Assembly: GCA_016256075.1 (NCBI GenBank)
Contig: SDVU01000038.1
Location: 1 to 25,849 of the forward strand
DNA: 25,849 bases
Source: Dictyocoela muelleri
Lineage: Eukaryota > Microsporidia
Direction: 5' to 3'
In this document: in pieces, positions 1 through 9,470 of the stretch
Numbering within the stretch: position 1 is the stretch's first letter
Layout: the number at the start of each line of letters is the position of its first letter
The notes under the pieces: model-generated
Seen by the model: the letters and a program-made list of their open reading frames with translations, nothing else
Told to the model about the DNA's origin: nothing
The model's database searches: none
Position numbers and translations under genes: made by a program

Positions 1-148
1 GATTTAGACAAACTTGACATGACAACTCACGAGATAACCAATTTCGGCCCATGAAATACTCAATGGTCTGTTTTTTTTGAAAGACTGAGTATGTAAGTTT
101 CTAATTCATTTCCGGATTGCATAAGGGGCTATAATAAAAATATTTTTT

Positions 149-193
149 ATCATATGCCAAATTTAACCCCAGGGTGCAAATTTGGCATATGAT
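149..193. repeat. Perfect 16-bp inverted repeat (hairpin)
   Basis: The arms at 149-164 and 178-193 are exact reverse complements and enclose a 13-base C/G-containing loop. The arms are AT-rich but contain the non-trivial core CATATGCCAAATTT. No gene lies next to it. It could be a small cruciform, a transcript hairpin or the centre of an old fold-back element. Confidence 0.8.
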
Positions 194-1621
194 CCAAAAT
201 CTTTCTCTTATCTTGTTTTTTATAGCATATTCTGACCAATATAGACATATTACTAGCTTTGGGGTGACTATTTCAATGTTTTTTATTATCTTTTGACTGT
301 ATAATAGTTTTCTTGTTTTATTTTTCCAAGTTCGCATTGATATTTGTAAGCGGTGCTCGGGTTATATTTCAAATAAGTATTTTATACAGTATTTCATTCA
401 AACTCACTGCTTTGCTTATATTTTATAGAATACTTATGTCAACTATTTGTGTCAATAGTTAAATTTTAATGTCTTCGGTCTACTTGCATATGCGAGCTAC
501 TTCGAGGAAACAAGACTTACAGTTTAGTATGTCTTGGCTTCTATTCTTGACAATATGTTAGCTTGTGAGTAATTTTCAGATCGTATTTTTCACTTATGTA
601 TTCGAAGTATGCTGATTTGATATTATCCTTCACCTTTGCTATTGTTCTAATTTTTTTTTCTTATTTGTATCTTTTCTTTCAAAACGGACAGTTCATTCTC
701 TAGCTCAAATTGCGCTGACCTTTTAATAGGCAACCTGTCGTTAAGTATTTGATTAATAAATACTTTGTTACTTGTGAAAACGATGTTTATTTAATTGCTG
801 TTCATTCCAAAACTCATAACCCATCGACCACACCACCATTTATACTTTTAATTTAGGTCAACGGAGGCAACGGGGCAATTAGAGGCAACTTGGGAAACCT
901 CATGATCTTTAATATTATGAAAAATCTTATATTGATCGTCTATATTTTTCGCATGATGCTCACTACAAGAATAATAGGTATAATAATACATCATATTTTG
1001 TTTGGAAATAAAAAAATGAGCATAATTTACTGTCGCGTTCTACTATGTCCAAAACTAACTGTTTTTTCGAATTAATATTCTTTCATATTTTCGTTTGAAA
1101 AATAAAGATTTGTCGATTTACACTATTTTTTTTATTCTGTTCTAAGTCTCCTAAAACTCGGAATTTTTAAATAAATGATCCAGAATTATTTCTCCTAGAA
1201 ATCTAAACCATACACTTATAGTGTTTTTTTTGATTTATCTAAATCGTGATCCGTGTCGGCCTGTGGACTATTTCTGTAAAAATGATGCATTTATCTGAAG
1301 ATTTTTATAAGAGGATACCTTAATCCTTCAAATACGAACCCACCTACATGTTTTTTCTTTGCGATATTTGTTTAAAACTAAACATACCCGTCAACCACTT
1401 TCTTTTTCTTGATTAAGCCCAATATATTTGAACATATACAAGTATTATGTATAATATCTATCTGGGCAAAGTATTCTAATTGTTCCCTTAAATATTTTTG
1501 TGAAAATAAAAATAAAAATCATCATTGAATTTTATGTCAAGAATGTTTTCCTTCTTTTTATACCTTCTGTGATGTTTTTATCGGCTTCTCATCTTGTCAT
1601 AAGGGTGTCCTAAAATTTATT
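194..1621. other. AT-rich intergenic DNA without recognisable gene
   Basis: Open frames here are short, lack family resemblance and have the low-complexity composition of chance ORFs. I see no RNA gene and no mobile-element protein. It is most likely old intergenic or decayed transposon sequence. Confidence 0.5.
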
Positions 1622-1746
1622 TTTAAATCGGCTATAATTTTAAATCGGCCTATATTTTTTAAATCGGATTATATTTTTTTATCGCCCTATATTAGGAAAG
1701 GTTCTATTTTTTTATATTGCTTATTTTTTTATATCGGCTTATATTG
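1622..1746. repeat. Degenerate minisatellite, AAATCGGC-type unit
   Basis: About six to seven imperfect units of roughly 18-21 bases are seen, each containing an (A/T)ATCGGCYTATATT-like core followed by a T-run. The units differ in T-run length and in single bases, so the array is old. No adjacent gene is recognised. Confidence 0.5.
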
Positions 1747-1875
1747 GAAAATATCTCTAATAATTATATCATAGAATCGATAAATTGAAAGAAAATAAAT
1801 TTATGAAAGGTTAAACTATATAATTTTGATGTGATATTTTATTAGTAAAATTGCTGAAACCCGAGAGATAAATGC

Positions 1876-2008
1876 ATTAAAATAAAATAAAAATTTATAT
1901 GGACCTCGGAACACTTTATGGACATCTCTATACTCGTTATGTTCTAGAGACTTTCTTAAGTGTCTGAGATACCACAAAGGTCTGTGTAGGTCACACTGAG
2001 AAACACTG
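1876..2008. mobile_element. Possible one-sided hAT terminus
   Basis: Read on the minus strand from 2008, the sequence begins CAGTGTTTCTCAGTGTGACC, which resembles the CAGTGTTTCTCA-type terminal inverted repeats of hAT transposons. The neighbouring 100 bases are less AT-rich than their surroundings, as expected for a transposon end. No matching opposite terminus and no target duplication were found, so this is a weak call based on the terminus alone. Confidence 0.3.
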
Positions 2009-2589
2009 CTCTAAATTATCTATGTTTTACTCATTTTTCATAGGATATTCTCGCTTCGTCTTATCACAATCCTATTTATGTTTACTATCTCAGAAAAAAA
2101 TCTTACCCTAGAATTATTAATACTGTTTATCTCATCGTGGTTCATTTCAATATGAGATAAACTATTATTAGAACTATAAATGTTACTCATAAGATCTACC
2201 ACGTAACACCCATAAATAAATTAGATGGTGAATCTTCCCATTCCAGATGCATTTTAACATTGTATTCATTTGTCGTTTTTTGTAAAATATCTATACATCT
2301 GCGTATATTATTAAATATTATTATTAATCTCGGGCTTGGCGTAAATCGCCTAGATAATAATCCCTAAAATATATAGATTTAAAAAAAATATAATAAGTAT
2401 TATGGGGATGGTAATTGCATGTCTAGGCTTTTTTCATGAGTTTAAAAGTGTCAGAAGAGGATTAATAATATACGTTTTTATAAAAAAAAATCGAGACTTG
2501 CTTAAAAAAGATTAAAAATTTCATTTTATTGAATATAAACTCATAATGGTTAAATTTCTAAAAAAGTTCTATTTATAATTGAAAATTGA
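2009..2589. other. AT-rich intergenic DNA, nothing recognised
   Basis: No frame of useful length or recognisable family appears on either strand. Several poly-A/T runs are the only visible structure. Confidence 0.5.
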
Positions 2590-2891
2590 GCTCAAAGTGC
2601 GAATTCCCCTTCATTTGATGGTCAATTTTTTAATTTTGCCACTCCTGTTTCAAATTTCGGAGCATAAATTTTTTTTTAAAAAATAAACAAAATTATTAAT
2701 AAAAAGATACAATTACATACAACAACATAACACACCGAAAGTGTGTGATGTTGTTATATGTAATGTATCTTTTTATTAATAATTTTGTTTATTTTTTAAA
2801 AAAAAATTTATGCTCCGAAATTTGAAACAGGGGTGGCAAAATTAAAAAAAAATATCTTCAAATGGGTGGGGGGGGCATTCGCACTTTGAGC
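2590..2891. mobile_element. Fold-back (hairpin) MITE, copy 1
   Basis: The whole 302-bp unit is one long near-perfect inverted repeat. Its termini are GCTCAAAGTGCGAAT and the reverse complement, and the arms meet at a five-base loop around 2736-2740 between CACAC and GTGTG. The arms differ by only a few bases, mostly in A/T-run length. There is no coding capacity. Such structures are typical of non-autonomous fold-back or MITE elements mobilised by a transposase made elsewhere. No clear target-site duplication was found. A related copy follows 106 bp downstream. Confidence 0.75.
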
Positions 2892-2997
2892 GGGTAATTA
2901 AATATATTATAAAATTCTCAGATATACATTTTATTTAACTTGATTTGCTTTGAAAATCTTTTTTTCTCTCTTTTATGTTTAATTTTTTAATATTAGA

Positions 2998-3270
2998 TTG
3001 AAAGTCATTATTTTTAATTTTGCCACCCCTGTTTCAAATGTCGGTGTATAAATTTTTTTTTAAAAAATAAGCAAAATCATTAATAAAATGATACAATTAC
3101 ATACAACAACATCACACACCTTCGGTTTGTGATGTTGTTGTATGTAATTGTATCATTTTATCAATGATTTTGCTTATTTTTTAAAAAAGCTTTTAAGCAC
3201 CGACATTTGAAACAGGGGTGGCAAAATTAAAAATAATGGCCCTCAAATGGAGGAAACATTCGCACTTTGA
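2998..3270. mobile_element. Fold-back (hairpin) MITE, copy 2
   Basis: This unit is related to the preceding fold-back element in both arms and at the centre. It shares the TTTGCCACCCCTGTTTCAAAT segment and the ACATACAACAACAT segment next to the loop. The stem runs from about 3006 to 3238 around a CTTCGG-type loop at 3120-3125. The right terminus keeps the CATTCGCACTTTGA end, whereas the left arm lacks about 25 bases that would pair with it, so the unit is internally deleted on the left. Confidence 0.7.
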
Positions 3271-5305
3271 AATGAAAATTGCATTATATTTATTGATTTT
3301 TTTATGATATTCAATTTCGCGTGATTTTACGCTTAACGTCGATCTCAAACTGGTTTTATTATTTTTATTGAATGTTCCAATTTCTACTTTTGTTTCAAGG
3401 ATATTTGACGATCGTAAATAGTTTTAAAATGTATTTATAGCATAGATGTTTTATAAACGTTTTTTAAATATATATGATTTTCAGAATGTGGTTCATTTAA
3501 ATTTTACATCTAGAAATGGTTATTAGTTAACTCACTCAAATAGATGAGTATACAGATTTTTCATTCGAAATTATTGTCTTAAATTTTAAAAGTACCGATA
3601 AAAAAAAATTTAAATTTTATAAATTTTGTAAAAACAATTAAAAATAAAATTGCTAAAAATTTTATTTTAATTTGTATCATATCAATTAAATTTTTATGAT
3701 TGGGCAAATACCTAATCATCAGGGTCTTTTTTATTCACATTTCAGATTTTTTGTTACACTTTGGTCGCTATTGCGTATTTAAAGATCTTTTGAAAGTATT
3801 TTTTTATATTACTACTTCAATAAAATCATGATTATTTATTTTTTATACGTTTATCTTTAAAAATTTTACCTTAACTTTTCCATTTCGAAATCACCAAATG
3901 GATCATCGATTTATTTTTACGTAAATTATGTAATAAACGTTTGTTAGAAACTTCTTGCTACCACCCAGAATTGAGATATTTTCATTTTTTAATGTTTTAT
4001 AATTGGTTAAAAATTTTAGTTAAAAACGCAAGTCACTTAAATGGGCGAATTTATGCTTTATCTAGATTTTTATATAAACGAATTATAAATTCGTCACGAT
4101 TTAAATTCGTCATCATTTTCAGAATTAATTTCTGAAGAATTATACATCTCAGAAATAAATCTATATATGATATATACATATTCCGCTGATTTTTGGGGCA
4201 AAAAAAGAACGATCTAAATTTTGTTGCACAATAAATTATAATTAAAATATATTGAAATATTCATTATAATCTCGAAATTACCATATAAGTTATGCTATTT
4301 AGATTCGGACGAATTCATTGTGTATGATTATAGATATTGTATTGGTATTTTTCACTAATACATCTCTTTTACGGCAAATAGCACATCTATTAATAATGCC
4401 TTTTACATCACCTCGGGATATTGTAATTTTTAATTTTAATTTCATTAAATATAGCATTAATATCACGATGACAAATTTCATGTATTTTTTCAATTTATAC
4501 TTCGAATCGTTTAAATCATCCGACACGTATTTCAGCAAATTATATTTGGTTTTGATAAATATATAATCATTTAGGACAATGATTTTTCAAGCCCTTGATT
4601 TTAATTTTATGATTTGGTTAAGATTTAAATTATTCAGAATTACTTTTTTTTAATTTATAAAATTAATGTATTTTTTGATATTGCTTATTTTTATTAAATG
4701 TCCTTAGATGCAAGGGGTCTTAAAAAAGAATTTTATTAAAAAAGCCTTTTAAAAACTTTTTGTATTTCTTAATCTTAATTTAGCATTTACTTCTATCAGG
4801 TTTTTATATTGAGTTCCGGAATTACAGTCTTTGTAATCTTTTCGTTTTTTCAATAATTGATAATCGACCTTCAATTGTATACGTAAAGACTGTAAAAGTC
4901 AAAATCGAAGATTAGGATCAAAAAATCCGTGAAAATTTAGGACCGATGTTCTTTACCTGGGAAAAAAAACTTATCTAAAAACTATTAAATCAAATTTTTA
5001 CTACACATAATAAAAATAAATGAAATAAATTAATTATTTTTTTAATTTTGATTAGAAAAAAATCACCTTAATAGATCTGCGATAAAACACTTTGATATCT
5101 CGGAGAAATCCTCATTCGAATTTAGGAGCTTGTGCGCATATTAATGATAAAAGTGGGATGTACAATTTTTTTAGAAAAAAATCCTTGTTGGAGCCAATAA
5201 AAAATGTTATTATATTAAATTAATTAAAAATTTAATTTATTAAAATATCAAATGCTCTTTCTTTTTCATTTCTCATTAACATAAATCTAAGCAGGTATAT
5301 CTATA
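3271..5305. other. Long AT-rich stretch without supported gene
   Basis: No credible coding region was found. Short open frames at 3941-4135 and 4299-4566 have no recognisable domain, and the latter is open on both strands, a sign of chance. One stretch of about 45 bases near 4945-4990 resembles in DNA the Merlin-like transposase segment at 16800-16850 (shared TACCTGGGAAA core), so part of this region may be eroded Merlin sequence. Confidence 0.45.
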
Positions 5306-5723
5306 TCAACTTTTTTGTCTTACTTCTGAAAAAATGCTTTTCTTAATACCAGACCAGGATCCTTCGATGGTATTTATATGCACACAATTTATTGGATTAG
5401 AAAATACAATCGAATGATTTACTTTAAAATGTCCAGAAAAATGAATGTCTGAATTATTGTATCTACACCAGCTATCAGAAAATATTATCGATTCTGAATG
5501 CATAAATTTCCGTAGAAAAAAATGATAGTTTCTCAATTTCGTGTTTTGCATTTTTAAGAATTATTATTTAAAAATCAGTACGTTTCACGGCGCCTAATAT
5601 CCAAAAACCATATACCACATACCTTTGATATTTTCTCTTACCAAACTTAGACTCATCAACTTCTACAATAATAACTAACCACCTATCTTTTTGATTTCCT
5701 GTAAATATTTTTTTAATATTCAT
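5306..5723 (-). pseudogene. Merlin/ISXO2-like DDE transposase relic
   Basis: Two minus-strand frames carry successive parts of an IS1595/ISXO2-like (eukaryotic Merlin) transposase. The upstream frame (5723 down to 5568, 51 residues) has VEVDESKFGKRKYQR and then YGFWILGAVKRT. This is the first catalytic Asp block and the strand following it. The downstream frame (5551 down to 5306) has FKVNHSIVFSNPIN, then HINTIEGSWSGIKK, which matches the C-terminal catalytic block with its Glu. The two frames are in different registers and the middle of the domain is eroded. No zinc-ribbon N-terminus or terminal inverted repeats could be assigned, although similarity may continue toward 6075. It is an inactive DNA-transposon fragment, not a host gene. 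Confidence 0.75.
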
Positions 5724-6235
5724 TTTTTTAACATTTTTCAGAATCCTATAAATTCGGTATCTAGATATTTTTACCCATTTTTAAATCTCAAATATATTGG
5801 AACCAGAAAGCCAATATTTCAATACAAGTAAGATTTTAAAATAAGTATTAAAATCGTCGTCAAATTTGCAGACTCAAATATATAATACAACTTAACACAA
5901 GGCTTTCAGGTAGTTCTCACATGTAAAATCTTTCTAGAGTTTTATGTTAACCTTGAAGAATAAAAACGACATCCTTTTCCGATTAAATCTTCAATTATAT
6001 AATTAAGTTGTATCTTAACTATTCTACTAGCCTCATTCATGGTTGTCTTGAACGGTATTTTAGAAAAAAATAGCACACCCCCTATTTTGCATTAATATTA
6101 GCACATTTACTCGAAATTTATAAGATAATAACAAAAAAAAGATTATAACTTTAATTCGGTTTATATCACACGTCTAAATATGTTTTTTAATTCACAATTC
6201 ATAAAAAATGTCATGCTATCAATTAAACTGTTACT
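5724..6235. other. Intergenic DNA, possibly eroded transposase 5' part
   Basis: The minus strand here would hold the N-terminal half of the neighbouring Merlin relic. A short stretch around 6030-6075 reads like the segment following the zinc ribbon, but there is not enough similarity to call it. Nothing else was recognised. Confidence 0.35.
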
Positions 6236-6333
6236 CAATAACAGGTTACTCAATTAGACGGACACACAATTAGACGGTTCATCAATTAGACGGCTCATTA
6301 ACAGACGGTTCATCAATAGACGGCTTTTCAATT
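6236..6333. repeat. 16-bp minisatellite (CAATTAGACGGTTCAT)
   Basis: About six tandem units of 15-16 bases follow the pattern CAATTAGACGGnnCAn. The central units keep the AGACGG core exactly, while the outer units are degenerate. The array ends directly against the start of a SINE-like repeat. Confidence 0.8.
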
Positions 6334-6336
6334 ACA

Positions 6337-6705
6337 TCACTCTCAATTTTTATTCAGAGTTTTAAGTCTTTTTAAATAGTTATTGAAAATGACATTAAAG
6401 GATAAATAACTATAACAACAATATACTGTTTTTCAGTGTGTTAAACTGATTAAGACTTGGTCTAATATGAAATGATGCCGAAAAGACTCTCTTAGATGTG
6501 AGTATGACTGCGGCGACGCATCTTAACAAATTAAGTAATGAAAAAAACATGAAAAGGCCTCTAATTACTCGTATATTGCTGTATCATTGATAAAAAGAAA
6601 ATTGTATTTACAGCCGGACCTATGTATACTTTGGGTGTGACGTATAACTTGAATACCAAGAAACAAACGTCGACTAACTAAGATCGAGTCAATTCTATGT
6701 GTTGG
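6337..6705 (+). mobile_element. SINE-like repeat with tRNA-type head, copy 1 (diverged head)
   Basis: This copy shares the family core: GAxATGACATTAA, then ATAACTATAA, AATATAC, GATTAAGACTTGGTCTAAT, AGACTCTC and GATAAAA in the same order as copies at 8286 and 15938. The tRNA-like head (ACTCT...TTTTAAGT) is present but badly eroded. No coding potential is seen. Confidence 0.6.
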
Positions 6706-6750
6706 TAATTATTTATATTTTCAACGTTAAAAATATATAAAAAAGTTAAA

Positions 6751-7075
6751 CAACTAAAGTTGTTATCAATTAAAGTTGTTATCAATTAAAGTTGTTATCA
6801 ACTAAAGTTTTTAACAATTAAAGTTTTTAACAATTAAAGTTAATGCAAATAAAGTTATTAACAATTAGAGTTATTAACAATTAAAGTTATTAAAAATTAA
6901 ATTTGTTATCAACTAAAGTTATTATCAACTAAAGTTAATACAACTAAAGTTGTTAACAATAAGAAATAATAAAATTTTATTAACAATTAGAGTTATTAAC
7001 AATTAGAGTTAATGCAACTAAAGTTATTATCAACTAAAGTTGATACAACTAAGGTTATTAACAAATAAGGTTATA
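6751..7075. repeat. 16-18-bp tandem array upstream of WOPR gene
   Basis: About twenty imperfect copies of a CAATTAAAGTTGTTAT-type unit are seen, with variants carrying CAACTAAAG and TTAATACAA. The array ends about 150 bp before the WOPR start codon. It may be promoter-proximal DNA of that gene or simply an expanded minisatellite. Confidence 0.85.
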
Positions 7076-7226
7076 AATAATTAACCCTTTCTTAAACAAG
7101 TTTTAAAATTAAACTTTTTAAAAACAAATTTTAAATTTTTATTTAAAAACAAATTTTAAAAATCAATTAAAACCTTAATTGTCTCAAATCAAATATAAAT
7201 TTTAAAATTTTTTATCCTCTTAAAAA

Positions 7227-7877
7227 ATGGTGAAAGGGTATATAAATAGCTACACTGAGGCAACACTCATTATGCACGCAGTTCGCATGAATCTAATTAA
7301 ACCAGTAGAACAAAGATTGACAGACGATGAGCGTAACAGTATTGATAGTGGTTCGATATTCTGTTTTATTGAGAAGGATGGTGGGATTAAGCGGTGGACT
7401 GATGGTAGGATCTGGTCACCGTCTAAGATATTGGGACAATTTCTTCTTTACAAAGAGGTACCTAGACATCTCAGCAAGGGTGCTACAAAGAACAAGGGTT
7501 TTGACGATAAAAAAGATTCGATTTTCAATGCAATTGATAAACATGCACTTTATAAGAAGACAATTTCTATTAGTCATCAGGATAAGGTTTACCATATTGT
7601 TTCTTATTTCAGGCCTATTTTTAATAATCATGGATTGCTTGATTATCCATTTTTCAAACACTTGAATAGAGCGGTGATTGAGAATACTGATTTGGCAAAT
7701 GATAGTTTTTTGCAAAAAATTATTACAAGTGAGGCGAGATGGATAGAAAAATATAGTATTTTACCACCTGAAGCACAATATTTACGAGCCAATATAGACA
7801 GAAAAGGGTTGGAAAGACTTTCATGTCTTGTTTTATCAACAAGATTTGATTCTTGTTGGCCTAAGCAGAAGAAATAG
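7227..7877 (+). CDS. WOPR-domain (Gti1/Pac2 family) transcription factor
   Basis: This 216-residue protein carries the fungal DNA-binding WOPR domain. Family members such as Wor1, Ryp1, Gti1 and Pac2 control morphology and development in the nucleus. The first WOPR block spans residues 4-78: GYINSYTEATLIMHAV, the acidic/basic linker RLTDDERNSIDSGSIF, then the hallmark GIKRWTDGRIWSPS (53-66) and GQFLLYKE (70-77). The second block spans about 109-130 (LYKKTISIS...VYHIVSYFRP). The region between the blocks is lysine-rich and the C-terminus (131-216) has no recognised domain. The protein is near the minimal domain length, whereas filamentous-fungal members are much longer, so this is a stripped-down version. 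The ATG fits the start of the domain and has no C-run before it. The gene is bracketed by tandem arrays on both sides. Family membership is confident; the target genes are unknown. Confidence 0.9.
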   Translation: MVKGYINSYTEATLIMHAVRMNLIKPVEQRLTDDERNSIDSGSIFCFIEKDGGIKRWTDGRIWSPSKILGQFLLYKEVPRHLSKGATKNKGFDDKKDSIFNAIDKHALYKKTISISHQDKVYHIVSYFRPIFNNHGLLDYPFFKHLNRAVIENTDLANDSFLQKIITSEARWIEKYSILPPEAQYLRANIDRKGLERLSCLVLSTRFDSCWPKQKK

Positions 7878-7886
7878 AATTTTTTT

Positions 7887-8098
7887 GAGGTTTTTAATAA
7901 ATTATTTTAAGGTTTTTTATAAATTATTTTAAGGTTTTTTATAAATTATTTTAAGGTTTTTTATAAATTATTTTAAGGTTTTTAATAAATTATTTTAAGG
8001 TTTTTTATAAATTATTTTAAGGTTTTTAATAAATTATTTTAAGGTTTTTAATAAATTATTTTAAGGTTTTTTATAAATTATTTTAAGGTTTTTTATAA
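7887..8098. repeat. 22-bp tandem array immediately 3' of WOPR gene
   Basis: About ten head-to-tail copies of a 21-22-base unit (AAGGTTTTTTATAAATTA plus TTTT) begin nine bases after the WOPR stop codon. Units differ almost only by TTTTTTAT versus TTTTAAT, so the array is very homogeneous and recently expanded. Any WOPR mRNA 3' end must lie in or cross this array. Confidence 0.95.
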
Positions 8099-8285
8099 GG
8101 ATATTCCATGTCGCAAATATATTTATAATATGGAAAGATTAAACAAGTATGAAATAATTCTTGTATATCTTGACTAAATAAATTATTACAAGATTTTTTA
8201 AATTTTAAAGTAACTGTATTTAATGAAATCTCAAAATTTTTGAGTAAAATCTTTAAAAAGTTTATTTTTTTTATTAAACTTTTTT

Positions 8286-8706
8286 AGAGTCATATACCTC
8301 AATGGTAAATCCTCTTGAATGTAAAATTTAAGTATCTGCTTAGAATTGTTTAAAGTCAATTTAATAAATAATTAAAATTACATTAAAGATCAATAACTAT
8401 AATAGTAATATACAGATGATCCAGTGTGGTATAGCTGAATAAGACTTGTTCATATCTTTTCTAAGAAACAGAAGGAACTCTCATAGGCATTAAAATGAGA
8501 GTAACAACATCTCTACAAAAAGTAGCGAAACTAAAAAACATTGAATAAGTCTTTATGTGTCTGTATCCTGCTGAGTAATTGATAAAACGAAAATCGTCTA
8601 AAATTATTCTCTAAAAAGCGTTGTATAACTTGAACACCACACTTCTTTTGATCACGGCGTAGGCAACTCTTCGGGTTAGGATTTATGGATCTTGACAGCA
8701 TGAAAT
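8286..8706 (+). mobile_element. SINE-like repeat with tRNA-type head, copy 2
   Basis: The head reads AGTCATATACCTCAATGGTA, which has an acceptor-like 5' strand followed by a tRNA A-box-like segment, and continues CTCTTGAATGTAAAATTTAAGTA as in other copies. The body has TATACAGATGATCCAGTGTG, GGTATAGCTGAATAAGAC, the GTATCCTGCTGAGTAATTGA block and the tail GATCTTGACAGCATGAAA. The tail matches the tail of the reversed copy at 15938. The copy appears full length (about 420 bp) and ends shortly before the DNAJC9-like gene. Confidence 0.7.
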
Positions 8707-8782
8707 TATAATTATTAATAAATTTATTTAAAGAGCAGCAAGCCCGAATGATAAATCAATTGTAAAAAAAAATTATTGATCA

Positions 8783-8786
8783 CCCC
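8783..8786 (+). promoter_or_regulatory. CCCC start-proximal motif of DNAJC9-like gene
   Basis: A run of four C residues ends one base before the ATG at 8788, in a region otherwise almost free of C-runs. A CCC-like motif directly 5' of start codons is established for microsporidian genes. It supports choosing the ATG at 8788 over the upstream in-frame TTG. Confidence 0.55.
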
Positions 8787-8787
8787 A

Positions 8788-9300
8788 ATGAACAACAAAG
8801 AAATTCAATCACAAATTCTTAAGTTACACCCAGATCGGCCTGGTGGAAATTTGAAAAAATTTCTTGAACTTCGAAAAAAACTTGAAGAACAAAAAACCAA
8901 AAAATCAACAATTTCAGTTAATCTAAAAGAATTTGAAGATGACTATAAAAATTCAATAGATGAAGTTGAAGATTTAATACATCTTTATATTAAACATAAA
9001 GGCAATGTTAATAAAATAATACGGGATCATCTGTTTGCAACTACCAATGATGAATCAAGAATTATAGATATTCTTGAAAATGAAATTAAGAAAAAAAGAA
9101 TTAAAAGTTTAAAAGGGTTTAGAAAAAGTATTGGTCAGAGAAAAAATATTAATAATGTTAAGATGAATTCAAATAATTTTAAAAACAACAAAAAAAATAT
9201 CAAGAGAAAGAAAAAAACTGATTTGCCAGATTTTTTGGAATTATCAGGTATGAAAAAATATGACGATTTGTTAGATGATTTGGAAAAGAAGTATAAATAA
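8788..9300 (+). CDS. DNAJC9-like histone co-chaperone with minimal J domain
   Basis: The product has 170 residues. DNAJC9 binds histones H3-H4 and recruits Hsp70 through its J domain. Residues 3-35 look like helix II, the HPD loop (HPD at 14-16) and helix III (KKFLELRKKLEEQ) of a J domain; helix I is not present. Residues 43-125 match the DNAJC9-specific region: ISVNLKEFEDDYKNSIDEVE, a LYIKHKGNVNKII segment, then ESRIIDILENEIKKKRIKSL and FRKSIGQRK. A lysine/asparagine-rich linker (128-143) leads to a C-terminal helix ending DDLLDDLEKKYK, like the NFLAQMEAKY end of animal DNAJC9. Human DNAJC9 is about 260 residues, so this is a reduced form. The start is supported by CCCC just before the ATG. 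The stop is followed at once by a GATCTTAAG-rich repeat block. Orthology rests on motif order seen by eye. Confidence 0.75.
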   Translation: MNNKEIQSQILKLHPDRPGGNLKKFLELRKKLEEQKTKKSTISVNLKEFEDDYKNSIDEVEDLIHLYIKHKGNVNKIIRDHLFATTNDESRIIDILENEIKKKRIKSLKGFRKSIGQRKNINNVKMNSNNFKNNKKNIKRKKKTDLPDFLELSGMKKYDDLLDDLEKKYK

Positions 9301-9301
9301 T

Positions 9302-9470
9302 CTTAAGGTGATATTAAGATGATCTTAATTTGATCATAAGAATTGTCTTGTGATAGTCTTTAGAAGATCATAAAATGATTTTAAGATCAAATTAAGATAA
9401 TCTTAAGATCATCTTAAAAGTATCCCAAGACTATCCCAATACAATTCTTAAGATGATCTTAAGAATTGTC
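9302..9470. repeat. GATCTTAAG-rich repeat block 3' of DNAJC9-like gene
   Basis: Direct and inverted copies of TTAAGATGATCTTAA-like words fill about 170 bases directly after the stop codon. They include AATTTGATC/GATCAAATT pairs and two TATCCCAA copies. The block ends in the perfect palindrome at 9441-9469. It can form alternative hairpins and could act in 3' end formation, but that is inference. Confidence 0.75.
9441..9469. repeat. Perfect 29-base palindrome
   Basis: The arms ACAATTCTTAAGAT and its reverse complement are exact, 14 bases each, around a single central G at 9455. It lies 141 bases after the DNAJC9-like stop codon. A hairpin with so short a loop would form as a cruciform, or as an RNA stem after opening a few pairs. 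Confidence 0.85.

Noticed and set aside
101-337. 78-codon minus-strand frame
   Set aside because: It has no recognisable motif, spans the perfect hairpin at 149-193 and shows chance composition.
4299-4566. Overlapping frames of about 80 codons on both strands
   Set aside because: Both are low-complexity (Ile, Lys, Phe, Asn) without family resemblance. Simultaneous openness on both strands points to chance in AT-rich DNA.
6236-6333. CRISPR-like array
   Set aside because: The units are directly adjacent with no unique spacers, so it is a minisatellite.
7327-7715. Frames of 112 and 99 codons inside the WOPR gene
   Set aside because: They are shadows of the WOPR coding frame, which alone shows a conserved domain.
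8286-8360. Functional tRNA gene
   Set aside because: The A-box-like and acceptor-like words are present, but the cloverleaf is badly mismatched and the segment is the head of a dispersed ~430-bp repeat.
8776-8787. Upstream TTG start for the DNAJC9-like gene
   Set aside because: The ATG at 8788 has the CCCC motif directly before it, and the four extra residues add no conserved sequence.
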